This document shows positions 1 through 6,663 of a DNA stretch of 9,465 bases, piece by piece. This stretch comes from an uncultured Eubacteriaceae bacterium. Lineage in GTDB: Bacteria; Bacillota; Clostridia; Lachnospirales; CAG-274. Each line of letters starts with the position of its first letter. Position 1 is the first letter of the stretch. The notes under the pieces were generated by a model. The model was not told where the DNA came from. It did not search any database and saw only the letters and a program-made list of their open reading frames with translations. The stretch covers positions 1 to 9,465 of the forward strand of contig CALIRN010000206.1 of the NCBI GenBank assembly GCA_938042265.1. The letters are read 5' to 3'. The position numbers were made by a program, and so were the translations under genes.

Positions 1-145
1 TCCCGACTGAGCCGTTCTGATAAGAGGTTAAATCGCCGTTGTAGCCGTGCTTTAAAGGTACGCCTATTTCATTTGCAACCTCGTATTTGAAGCTGTCCAA
101 TGCCGCCCTTGCCTCAGGAATTGCCTTTCTGTTGCTTGATGCCAT
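1..145 (-). CDS. alpha/beta-type small acid-soluble spore protein (SASP), N-terminal part, cut by the window edge
   Basis: The minus strand encodes 48 complete codons beginning MASSNRKAIPEAR and is still open at base 1, so the C-terminus and stop lie outside the window. Residues 21-29 (YEVANEIGV) match the conserved segment of alpha/beta SASPs that contains the GPR germination-protease cleavage site, and NGSVG at 44-48 matches the NGSVGG DNA-binding core. Family members are about 60-75 residues long, so roughly two thirds is visible. SASPs coat forespore DNA as A-form-like complexes, protect it from UV and heat, and are degraded at germination to supply amino acids. The ATG at 145-143 follows AGGGAGG (160-154) with an 8-nt spacer, which fixes the start. 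Expression in the forespore under sigma-G is expected for the family, but I could not find a convincing sigma-G promoter upstream. It is one of the clearest signs that the organism makes endospores. Confidence 0.93.
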   Translation of the reverse strand, partial: MASSNRKAIPEARAALDSFKYEVANEIGVPLKHGYNGDLTSYQNGSVG

Positions 146-304
146 AATAAAATCCTCCCTATTTAAAACTGCTGTTTGTTTTTTACCGAAATGAAAAGAA
201 ATATCTTTTCTCTTTCGATAAGCTTATTATATGTCGTATTTAGCAAAATAATAGTGGAAGTTAAAGCAAAAATAGATTATTTTATCAAGTACCGATAAAT
301 TTTG

Positions 305-2134
305 TTATTTTTTTTTGCTAAAACACATACACAGCATAAACGGTGCAATAAATATTATCGGCAGACCATACCTCATTACATTGTTGACAGGTGATGCTAT
401 ACATATAAGCAGGGTAATTAGCGCAGGCATATTATAAACAATGTATTTTTTATCTTTTTTGTTTACAATAAAATACATCAGGGCAATTATATCTATCCAT
501 ACATAAAAGCCCAGACTGGAAAATAAGCCGATTATGGGTAGCTGACGTGATTTCATATTAATATCGCACAGTTTGTCGGCGGCATTTTTAAGTGCTTCGG
601 GAGCAAATATTTTAGTATCGTCAACACACATTGTCATATAAAATAAGTCGGAGTAATAGCCGATATTTTCGGGATAAAAATATCCGTAAATGCCGTTAAG
701 AGTAGCCTGAATATATGTTGCGGGATGCTTGCAAAGCTGATTAAACCATACATATAGATACCTGTTAAAATCCTCTTTGGTTGAATCGGCTTTAAAAGTG
801 CTCTTTACAGGGTCACTTATCTGAGGATTGTATAGCTCCGAAAGATTGTCATAATCTAAAACAGTCGCAATTGTATCACGCTCTTGGGCAGTAACCTCAC
901 TGCCATGCTCCCTTACATAACGTGCCGTTTGCTGGAATGGTATTGAATAGGTTTCCTGCGTATCATCGTTTTCAATATTATATACATCAGAGATAACGAA
1001 TTCTCCTCCTAAATATCCCCCAATGCCGATAAGTACTGCGGCTGAAATAAGAAATGCTGTTCTTTTACACTTTCTTAAATATATTATTAAAGGTATTACG
1101 GATAAAATAATAAGGTGAATACCGTTTTTTCTTGAAAAGGCAACAAACAGTACGGTAATTATCCATACAGGCAGTAAATAATATTTTGATTTTGCTATTT
1201 CCTCTTTATAGTCTGTTGTTTTTATTGTAAGCCATACCATAAAAAGCACATACAGCGTATAATTTGAGTCCTTGCATACGGCTGTTACGTTGCGTGGAAA
1301 GGCAGGCATTAAACCTACGGTAAGAAATGCAAATAAAATTATAAGTACAGGATATCCCTTTTTATATACATAATCAAACAGAAGTGCAAATATAAGGCTG
1401 CCGTAAATATACTGTATAGCGGCAAAGAGGAAAACACCTAAATTATATGAGCCTGATAACTTATAAAATAAATCAACAAAGCCGCCCCATATAATTGTCT
1501 GAACAACAGGATGATGATTGTGCAGTGTACCGTACATATATTGTCCGAGCATTACACCTGAGTCAGCATGAATTACGGCAGGATAATTAATAATTAAATA
1601 TGGCAGCCATAATATCATTAAGCCTGACCAAAATTTTAACAGGCTTTTTTTGCTTAAAAATTTATTTATACTGCTGCTGAACTTTTTTAATGCAGGGTTT
1701 TGTAATACAATATCATCATTTTTTTGCATTAAAACAAATAAAGTACCTATCAGGTAATAAAAAATTATGGCATAGCCTGCAATAATACAGCAGGAGGCAA
1801 TAAAAGTTGAAAAAGAGCTGAAGATATAATCCCAGGAGTTTATTGCCTCATAGCTTTTGCCCATTACAACACAGCAGGAGAAAAATATCCCAAGACATTT
1901 GGCAAGCCTTTTGTTTTTTGTGTCTAATACAACAAATTTGGACAGAGAAATCATAAGAAACAGTATGCCTAAAAACAGTATTAAGCCCTTTTCCATTTCA
2001 AGGTGCTGAGGCGACGGAGCTATAATCGGTATATATGTTCCCGCATCATTAGCTGTAAAGCTGATTACAAAGGGACATACTATAAAAATTGAGGTAATCA
2101 GACAGTATAGTATGCCGTGGCGCTTATTTTCCAT
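305..2134 (-). CDS. DUF6020-family polytopic membrane protein, possibly GT-C-like
   Basis: A 609-residue protein with about 13-15 predicted hydrophobic segments: roughly 8-27, 50-70, 79-93, 105-136, 168-184, 213-225, 231-256, 261-278, 291-305, 319-333, 340-353, 358-381, 533-556, 566-580 and 588-605. A soluble stretch of about 150 residues (382-531) precedes the last helices. Motifs I recognise from DUF6020 proteins of Clostridia are HADSG (189-193), NHHPVVQT (206-213), SRKNG (334-338), IPFQQTARYV (398-407) and ELYNPQISDPVK (433-444). The multi-pass N-terminal body with an acidic motif near its first loops resembles GT-C-type membrane glycosyltransferases that use lipid-linked sugars; this is inference, and no reaction is established. 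The chosen ATG (2134-2132) follows GGAGG with an 8-nt spacer. An in-frame ATG five codons upstream overlaps that GGAGG and lacks its own site. The gene is monocistronic and divergent from the ABC operon, which leaves a functional link open but unproven. Confidence 0.75.
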   Translation of the reverse strand: MENKRHGILYCLITSIFIVCPFVISFTANDAGTYIPIIAPSPQHLEMEKGLILFLGILFLMISLSKFVVLDTKNKRLAKCLGIFFSCCVVMGKSYEAINSWDYIFSSFSTFIASCCIIAGYAIIFYYLIGTLFVLMQKNDDIVLQNPALKKFSSSINKFLSKKSLLKFWSGLMILWLPYLIINYPAVIHADSGVMLGQYMYGTLHNHHPVVQTIIWGGFVDLFYKLSGSYNLGVFLFAAIQYIYGSLIFALLFDYVYKKGYPVLIILFAFLTVGLMPAFPRNVTAVCKDSNYTLYVLFMVWLTIKTTDYKEEIAKSKYYLLPVWIITVLFVAFSRKNGIHLIILSVIPLIIYLRKCKRTAFLISAAVLIGIGGYLGGEFVISDVYNIENDDTQETYSIPFQQTARYVREHGSEVTAQERDTIATVLDYDNLSELYNPQISDPVKSTFKADSTKEDFNRYLYVWFNQLCKHPATYIQATLNGIYGYFYPENIGYYSDLFYMTMCVDDTKIFAPEALKNAADKLCDINMKSRQLPIIGLFSSLGFYVWIDIIALMYFIVNKKDKKYIVYNMPALITLLICIASPVNNVMRYGLPIIFIAPFMLCMCFSKKK

Positions 2135-2197
2135 AATTAAGTCCTCCATAATATATGTACACAAATTTTAAAATAATATTTTGTAGTAATTTTTATT

Positions 2198-2226
2198 ATT
2201 TTAGCATAAATAAAGGATTAATTCAA
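2198..2226 (-). promoter_or_regulatory. sigma-A-type promoter of the DUF6020 gene
   Basis: On the minus strand TTGAAT (2226-2221) and TAAAAT (2203-2198) are separated by exactly 17 bp, and TGC directly precedes the -10 box, giving an extended -10. Transcription would start near 2191, leaving a leader of about 57 nt before the ATG at 2134. No riboswitch-like structure fits in that leader. Confidence 0.7.
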
Positions 2227-2234
2227 GCTTTTTT

Positions 2235-2272
2235 CGCCGGCATTATTGGCGGGGCCGTAATATTGTTTTTTT
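2235..2272. other. GC-rich imperfect hairpin followed by a T-run in the divergent spacer
   Basis: A 23-bp GC-rich patch (2235-2257) stands out in very AT-rich spacer DNA. CGCC (2235-2238) can pair with GGCG (2248-2251), or CGGC (2238-2241) with GCCG (2254-2257); these are alternative, mutually exclusive folds. On the plus strand seven T residues follow at 2266-2272, after a gap of about 8 nt, and six T residues precede the patch (2229-2234). It lies upstream of both divergent promoters, so neither predicted transcript contains it. It may be a degraded terminator that stops antisense transcription entering the ABC operon, or a protein-binding site. Function unknown. Confidence 0.3.
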
Positions 2273-2275
2273 CGG

Positions 2276-2297
2276 TTAAAAATTAACAAAATCTTAA
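2276..2297. promoter_or_regulatory. two adjacent 11-bp direct repeats, candidate OmpR/PhoB-type response regulator site
   Basis: Read on the minus strand, TTAAGATTTTG (2297-2287) is followed immediately by TTAATTTTTAA (2286-2276). On the plus strand this reads as TTAACA (2283-2288) and TTAATA (2294-2299) with starts 11 bp apart. Tandem TTAACA-like or TTAAGATTT-like half-sites at an 11-bp period are the typical target layout of OmpR/PhoB-family response regulators. The site overlaps the -35 region of the proposed ABC-operon promoter, which is where activators of this family bind. The repeats are short and AT-rich, so chance is a real alternative, and no regulator gene is visible in the window. 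Confidence 0.35.
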
Positions 2298-2321
2298 TAC
2301 AAATGTGATGTAATGTAATAT
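2294..2321 (+). promoter_or_regulatory. probable promoter of the ABC transporter operon
   Basis: TTAATA (2294-2299) and TAATAT (2316-2321) are 16 bp apart, giving a start near 2328 and a leader of about 42 nt before the GTG at 2370. The -35 box is poor compared with TTGACA, which would suit an activator-dependent promoter using the overlapping 11-bp repeats. Other AT-rich -10 candidates exist (TAAAAT at 2331-2336), so the assignment is tentative. Confidence 0.4.
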
Positions 2322-2369
2322 TTTGTGTAGTAAAATAAAATTGTAATATAAATACTAAGGAGGTTAAAA

Positions 2370-3068
2370 GTGGAGAGAGTAATTAGCGTAAAAGGCTTGC
2401 GTAAGGTTTATTCAATGGGCAGGGAACGAGTGGTTGCGCTTGATGATGTCAGCTTTGATTTCTACAAGGGCAAAATATACTGTCTTTTGGGCACCTCAGG
2501 CTCCGGCAAGTCAACTCTGCTTAATATGCTTGCAGGCTTGGAAAAGCCGACAAGGGGAGAAATAATTTTTAACGGCAGACGTGTTGAAAAAATGACGGAA
2601 AAGGAGCTTGCGGATTTCAGGCAGAAGCACATTGGCTTTGTATTTCAGAGCTATAATCTGTTAGGTGATTATACTGCTGTTGAAAATGTTGAAATGCCGC
2701 TTATTTTCAGAAATGTTAAAAGAAAAATCAGGTTGGAGGAGGCTAAAAAAATGCTGTCTGCCGTAGGACTTAAGGACAGAATGTACCATAAGCCGTCGGA
2801 AATGAGTGGGGGACAGCAGCAAAGGGTAAGTATTGCAAGAGCCTTTATCAATAAACCGGAGGTGGTTTTTGCAGACGAGCCAACGGGAAACCTTGATACA
2901 AAAACAACTATAGAAATGATGGAGCTTATAACGGGTATGGCTCGTGAAAACAGACAGACTCTTATAATAGTGACTCATGATTTGGAAATATCGGATTATG
3001 CCGACGTTATTATACATATACGTGATGGCAGGGTTGAAAACGTGGAGGGAGAAAATTATGAAAAATAG
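2370..3068 (+). CDS. ABC transporter ATP-binding protein, MacB/LolD type
   Basis: A 232-residue complete ABC ATPase, the usual length for the stand-alone MacB/LolD/YknY class. Visible motifs in order are Walker A GTSGSGKST (41-49), Q-loop glutamine 93 in VFQSYNLL, signature MSGGQQQRVSIARA (145-158), Walker B VVFADEP (165-171) with catalytic Glu170, D-loop GNLD (173-176) and H-loop His203 in VTHD. It would hydrolyse ATP on the cytoplasmic face to drive the permease encoded two genes downstream. The start is GTG, supported by AAGGAGG (2357-2363) with a 6-nt spacer. Its last 11 bases overlap the start of the CARDB gene, and that gene's ribosome binding site lies inside this reading frame, so the two are translationally coupled. 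The protein is intact; the transported or mechanically driven substrate cannot be read from it. Confidence 0.95.
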   Translation: MERVISVKGLRKVYSMGRERVVALDDVSFDFYKGKIYCLLGTSGSGKSTLLNMLAGLEKPTRGEIIFNGRRVEKMTEKELADFRQKHIGFVFQSYNLLGDYTAVENVEMPLIFRNVKRKIRLEEAKKMLSAVGLKDRMYHKPSEMSGGQQQRVSIARAFINKPEVVFADEPTGNLDTKTTIEMMELITGMARENRQTLIIVTHDLEISDYADVIIHIRDGRVENVEGENYEK

Positions 3069-5205
3069 AATTTTGGCTTTTTTTATTATGCTGATAAGTG
3101 CTATATCAATAATGTGTACAAGTATAAATATTTATGCGGATGATTATGATGACGGTGATTATACCGATGATAGTAGCTATTATTCACCGGGTAATGAGGT
3201 TAATCCCGTACCTGTGCTGAAAATGTCAAGTGACGGAATAGTCAGCTTTAATAAAGGTGAGACAAAGGATGTTGATATTTTAATTAAAAATGTAAGTTCC
3301 TTTTATGCCTACAATATACTTATACAGCCTGTGGCATCGGGAAGTAATTTCCCATATCAGGTTCAGGTGCTTGATGGAAGCAATACCAAATACTATTTGC
3401 AGAACACCACAACAATGAAGCTTAAACTGCGTATCAGTGTTGATGACAATGCGAAAAGCGGTGTTTATCCACTGACACTTAATTACACCTTTAATGCAAA
3501 TAATAAAAGCGGCTTTACGGGCAGCGATACCGTGTATATTAAGGTTGGCGGTGAGGTTACCAGTGCCTCTGTTACGCTTAAGGATTTTCAGCGTTCTGCG
3601 GAAAGGGTTGCACCGGGAGGAAATGTTGCGCTTTCGGCAAATATTGTAAATGAGGGTAATTGCGATGTGGAAAACATAACCGTTGCTCTTACGGGGCTTT
3701 CAGCGGATACCTTAGGTATGGAAAACGGCAGCAGCACCTGCAATATAGGTAAGCTGGCACAGGGAAAAAGTGAAAGGCTTACCTTTAACCTTGTTGCGGG
3801 AAAGGATATTAAGTCAGGCTCATATCCGCTTACCTATAAGCTGACTTATGCTGATAACGAAGGCAAGGACGTAATTAAGGAATTTGGCTATTATGTTAAT
3901 GTTGCGGCAGATGATGAACGGGAAAATGCAAGAGCTGATTTAACCGTAACGGCAAGTGAGCCGTCGGGTACATATTCCGTAGGACAGAAATTTTCAGTAA
4001 GGCTTAATGTAAAAAATACAGGTGAACACAAGGCAACAAATGTGGTTATAACCGCAAACGGCGATAAGGATAATGCGGTTGTGCCACGTTCAACTGCCGT
4101 TAAGCAGATTAAGGCTCTGGATATAGGTCAGGAGCAGAGCTTTGTGTTTGATTTTGCAGCAACACCTGAGGCGGGTACAAAAAACTATCCTATCAGCTTT
4201 GAAATTGAGTATGAAACAGGCACAAAAAACGAGGATGGCTACGAAACAAGAAAGTTTGTACAGTACAGCGGTGCCAACATATATAATCCTGAAAAGAAGG
4301 ATGACGATTCCAAAGATGGTGAGGATAAAAAGACCTCAACACCTAAAATAATTATCAGTCAATATGAATGCACTCCGGTCATAGTTGAGGCGGGCAAAAC
4401 CTTTGATATAAAAATGACCTTTAAAAATACTCATTCGGTTAAATCTGTAAAAAATATAAAGCTTTACTTAACCGTGGATGAAGAAACCGAGAAAAAGGGC
4501 AATGTTTTTACACCGGACAAATGCTCAAATACATATTATATTGATGAAATTAAGCCAAAGGGTGAAGTAACACATACCTTCAGTATGTTTACGGTGCCTG
4601 ATGCAGATGCAAGAACCTATACTCTTAACGTAAATTTTGAGTATGAGGATGCGGAATTTAATGAATATAAATCTACTGAGCTGGTAGGTATCAATGTAAA
4701 ACAAAAGGCAGAGCTTACAACAAATGATATTATTGTACCGACAGATGGCTATGCGGGGGAACCCTTCAGTATTGCATTTGATTTGTACAATACAGGCAAG
4801 GTAACTCTTTCAAATGTAATGGTACGCGTTGCGGGAGACGGCTTTGATACTACATCGGCTACCTATTATGCAGGTACTCTGGAGGCAGGAGCAAGCGATA
4901 TGTATGAGGGAATAGTAATACCCCTAGATATGGGCAGCAGCTCCGGCAAGGTTATTATATCCTATGAGGATTCAACTGGAGAAAAGCACGAAAAGGTTCA
5001 GGACTTTACCGTTAATGTAGGTGAGGCTATGCCTGTGGAGGAGTATCCTGAGGAGGGTATGGGTGAAGAAATTCCGCAGGGGGCTGACAGCAGGCTGCCT
5101 GTATTTATAGGCATTGGTACAGGTGCGGTTATTGTTATCATAATAATTATAGTGCTTGTGAAGCGTAAACTTAAAAAGAGAAGGGAAATGGAGCTTAGTG
5201 AGTAG
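3058..5205 (+). CDS. secreted, membrane-anchored CARDB/S-layer-like multi-module protein (COG1361-like) of an ABC transporter
   Basis: A 715-residue protein. Residues 1-27 form a signal peptide (hydrophobic core about 5-26, likely cleavage after IYA), followed by an acidic, Tyr-rich stretch. About five beta-rich modules follow, at roughly 55-163, 169-283, 292-405, 430-548 and 552-655. Each has a central NxG/NTx turn and adjacent strand (KNVSSFYAYNI, VNEGNCDVENI, KNTGEHKATNV, KNTHSVKSVKNI, YNTGKVTLSNV), and most have a later YPLTYKLTY-like strand. This is the pattern of CARDB/NEW3-type domains. A charged linker (410-429) separates modules three and four. An acidic segment leads to a C-terminal membrane helix (681-702) and a basic tail (KRKLKKRR), giving a large ectodomain with a cytoplasmic C-terminus. 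The chosen ATG at 3058 has GGAGGG upstream and starts the signal peptide exactly; an in-frame upstream ATG at 2977 would prepend 27 unlikely residues. The gene overlaps both ABC genes. Its role is unknown; by position it may replace MacA/YknX as the extracellular partner. Confidence 0.82.
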   Translation: MKNRILAFFIMLISAISIMCTSINIYADDYDDGDYTDDSSYYSPGNEVNPVPVLKMSSDGIVSFNKGETKDVDILIKNVSSFYAYNILIQPVASGSNFPYQVQVLDGSNTKYYLQNTTTMKLKLRISVDDNAKSGVYPLTLNYTFNANNKSGFTGSDTVYIKVGGEVTSASVTLKDFQRSAERVAPGGNVALSANIVNEGNCDVENITVALTGLSADTLGMENGSSTCNIGKLAQGKSERLTFNLVAGKDIKSGSYPLTYKLTYADNEGKDVIKEFGYYVNVAADDERENARADLTVTASEPSGTYSVGQKFSVRLNVKNTGEHKATNVVITANGDKDNAVVPRSTAVKQIKALDIGQEQSFVFDFAATPEAGTKNYPISFEIEYETGTKNEDGYETRKFVQYSGANIYNPEKKDDDSKDGEDKKTSTPKIIISQYECTPVIVEAGKTFDIKMTFKNTHSVKSVKNIKLYLTVDEETEKKGNVFTPDKCSNTYYIDEIKPKGEVTHTFSMFTVPDADARTYTLNVNFEYEDAEFNEYKSTELVGINVKQKAELTTNDIIVPTDGYAGEPFSIAFDLYNTGKVTLSNVMVRVAGDGFDTTSATYYAGTLEAGASDMYEGIVIPLDMGSSSGKVIISYEDSTGEKHEKVQDFTVNVGEAMPVEEYPEEGMGEEIPQGADSRLPVFIGIGTGAVIVIIIIIVLVKRKLKKRREMELSE

Positions 5206-6541
5206 TATTGATATTATATTAATGGCTTTAAAAAACCTCTTTAAAAGAAAGCTGAGAACCTTTTTAACCGTGCTTGGCGTTATTATCGGTACAGCCTCAA
5301 TAGTAATAATGGTTTCCCTTGGAATTGCCATGAATGAAAGCTTTGAAAAACAGGTTGAAATGAAGGGTGATATTACCAAAATTGAGGTTTATAACCCTGA
5401 TTACTGGAATGATGCGGCATCGGAGGACAGCACTCTTAAGCTGACAAGGGAAAGTGTTGCGGCTTTTAAAAATATTAAGGGTGTTAAATCTGCAACACCT
5501 GTGGCAGATGCTTATCTGTATATACAGTGCGGCAATTATTACGGAGATTTCAGCGTAACAGGCATAGATCCTGCAACAATGGAGGATATGGGATATAAGG
5601 TGTCACAGGGACGTTCCCTTAATGAAACGGACGAGGGCAGTATGAATGTGGTTTTTGGCTCCGAGATACTGACATCCTTTTACAAAAAGGGACAGCAGGA
5701 CAGGTTTTACAGAGATGGCGATGAGCTTGAAGAACCTATGGATGTTATGAATGAAAAGCTTAAGCTTAGCTATGACTATAACTTTTCTGGCAGAAATGCG
5801 GATAAGTCCATAAAACCGTATAATATTCAGGTTGTGGGTATTTACGGTGAAGAGTTTAATAACGGCTATGGTATTATTATGCCCATTGATGCTGTTGAAA
5901 AAATACAGCTTGAGCAGAGAAAGCATCAAATGAAGTTGGAGTCGGAAAATAAAACAAAAACTCAGCTTAAGCAGTTTCAAAGCAAGGGCTATTCCAACGC
6001 TTATGTAAAATGTGTCGATATGGACAATGTGGAGGAAGTTGCTCAACAGCTTAAGGATATGGGATATGAGGTATACAGTGCCATGGATTCCGTTTCAGGC
6101 ATGAAAAAGATTGCAGGCAGCTTACAGCTCCTTTTGGGAGCCATAGGGTTTGTATCCCTTTTGGTTGCTGCCATAGGTATTACCAATACAATGATTATGT
6201 CAATTTACGAGCGCACAAGGGAAATTGGTGTAATGAAGGTAATAGGTGCAAGGCTTAAAGATATTAAACGTCTGTTTTTGCTTGAAGCTGTGCTTATAGG
6301 CTTTATGGGCGGATTTGCAGGTGTGATTTTAAGCTTTGGCATATCCGCGGCACTTAATAATGTAGGCTTGTCCTTTATATCTGAAATGCAGAGCGTTGAG
6401 GGGGCGGAGGTATCGGTTATACCCTTATGGCTTTGCCTGGCTGCAATGGGCTTTTCCAGTGTTATCGGGCTTATATCGGGATACCTGCCTGCAAGACGTG
6501 CAATGAAGCTTAGTGCCCTTAATGCGTTAAGAAAAAATTAA
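5198..6541 (+). CDS. ABC transporter permease, MacB/FtsX type
   Basis: A 447-residue permease of normal MacB-family length. The N-terminal segment LRTFLTVLGVIIG (19-31) begins TM1 (about 22-43). A large extracellular domain (about 44-308) resembles the MacB core ectodomain. TM2-4 lie at about 309-333, 362-385 and 409-431. Diagnostic FtsX/MacB motifs are ERTREIGVMKVIGA (338-351), the cytoplasmic coupling segment, and the C-terminal PARRAMKLSALNALR (431-445). The start is GTG (5198), overlapping the end of the CARDB gene by 8 nt, with GGAG at 5190-5193. The first in-frame ATG (5222) lacks a ribosome binding site and would cut the conserved amphipathic N-terminus. The ectodomain includes a strongly charged, helix-prone stretch (about 233-262) rich in Lys, Gln and Glu. 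MacB-type pumps couple ATP hydrolysis to extracellular movements rather than moving substrate through the membrane core; here the partner is likely the CARDB protein. Confidence 0.93.
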   Translation: MSSIDIILMALKNLFKRKLRTFLTVLGVIIGTASIVIMVSLGIAMNESFEKQVEMKGDITKIEVYNPDYWNDAASEDSTLKLTRESVAAFKNIKGVKSATPVADAYLYIQCGNYYGDFSVTGIDPATMEDMGYKVSQGRSLNETDEGSMNVVFGSEILTSFYKKGQQDRFYRDGDELEEPMDVMNEKLKLSYDYNFSGRNADKSIKPYNIQVVGIYGEEFNNGYGIIMPIDAVEKIQLEQRKHQMKLESENKTKTQLKQFQSKGYSNAYVKCVDMDNVEEVAQQLKDMGYEVYSAMDSVSGMKKIAGSLQLLLGAIGFVSLLVAAIGITNTMIMSIYERTREIGVMKVIGARLKDIKRLFLLEAVLIGFMGGFAGVILSFGISAALNNVGLSFISEMQSVEGAEVSVIPLWLCLAAMGFSSVIGLISGYLPARRAMKLSALNALRKN

Positions 6542-6554
6542 TAAATGCTTGCTT

Positions 6555-6576
6555 AAAACAGTCTTTTATGTTTTTT
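6555..6576 (+). terminator. weak candidate terminator after the ABC operon
   Basis: AAAACA (6555-6560) can pair with TGTTTT (6569-6574) around an 8-nt loop, and the T-run continues to 6576. The stem has only one G-C pair, so it would be weak. It is the only terminator-like element directly after the permease gene; the larger inverted repeat at 6587-6629 may help stop readthrough. Confidence 0.25.
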
Positions 6577-6586
6577 CATAATTATC

Positions 6587-6629
6587 CTCTTTACAAAAAG
6601 CATATATTTATTTATACTATTGTAAAGAG
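6587..6629. promoter_or_regulatory. perfect 10-bp inverted repeat framing the mecA promoter, candidate operator
   Basis: CTCTTTACAA (6587-6596) and TTGTAAAGAG (6620-6629) are exact reverse complements with 23 bp between them; arm centres are 33 bp apart, about three helical turns. The left arm contains the -35 box and the right arm begins just after the -10 box and covers the predicted start site. Two half-sites on the same helical face that bracket a promoter suggest a repressor acting by occlusion or by bridging. The T-run at 6632-6636 would also allow the RNA from upstream readthrough to form a long-loop hairpin. The binding protein is not identifiable. Confidence 0.5.
6590..6618 (+). promoter_or_regulatory. 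sigma-A-type promoter of mecA
   Basis: TTTACA (6590-6595) and TATACT (6613-6618) each differ from consensus at one position and are separated by the ideal 17 bp. Transcription would begin near 6625, leaving a leader of about 39 nt. The promoter separates mecA from the ABC operon upstream. Confidence 0.72.
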
Positions 6630-6663
6630 AATTTTTAGGGATTAAATTTAAGGTTGTGATATT

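Noticed and set aside
161..280. Sigma-G promoter for the SASP gene, e.g. CATATAA (233-227, minus strand)
   Set aside because: The -10-like element has one mismatch, and at an 18-bp spacer the -35 would be CACTA, a poor match to the G-x-AT-A/G pattern; the leader would also be about 80 nt.
281..299. TTTATC/GATAAA inverted repeat downstream of the DUF6020 gene as a terminator
   Set aside because: It is a 6-bp AT-rich stem with a 7-nt loop, and the minus-strand T-run begins about 8 nt away; too weak to call as the terminator of that gene.
2661..3017. Minus-strand open frames inside the ABC ATPase gene (also 2669-2851)
   Set aside because: They lie antisense to a gene with every ABC motif intact, have no ribosome binding site, and give low-complexity translations with no recognisable domain.
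2977..3057. Longer in-frame start for the CARDB protein
   Set aside because: It would place 27 residues, overlapping the ATPase by about 90 nt, before a perfect signal peptide; the ATG at 3058 has its own GGAGGG.
4972..6046. Minus-strand open frames at 4972-5379 and 5603-6046, and a plus-strand frame at 4142-4351
   Set aside because: They are antisense or out of frame to the CARDB and permease genes, lack start signals, and look like frame shadows.
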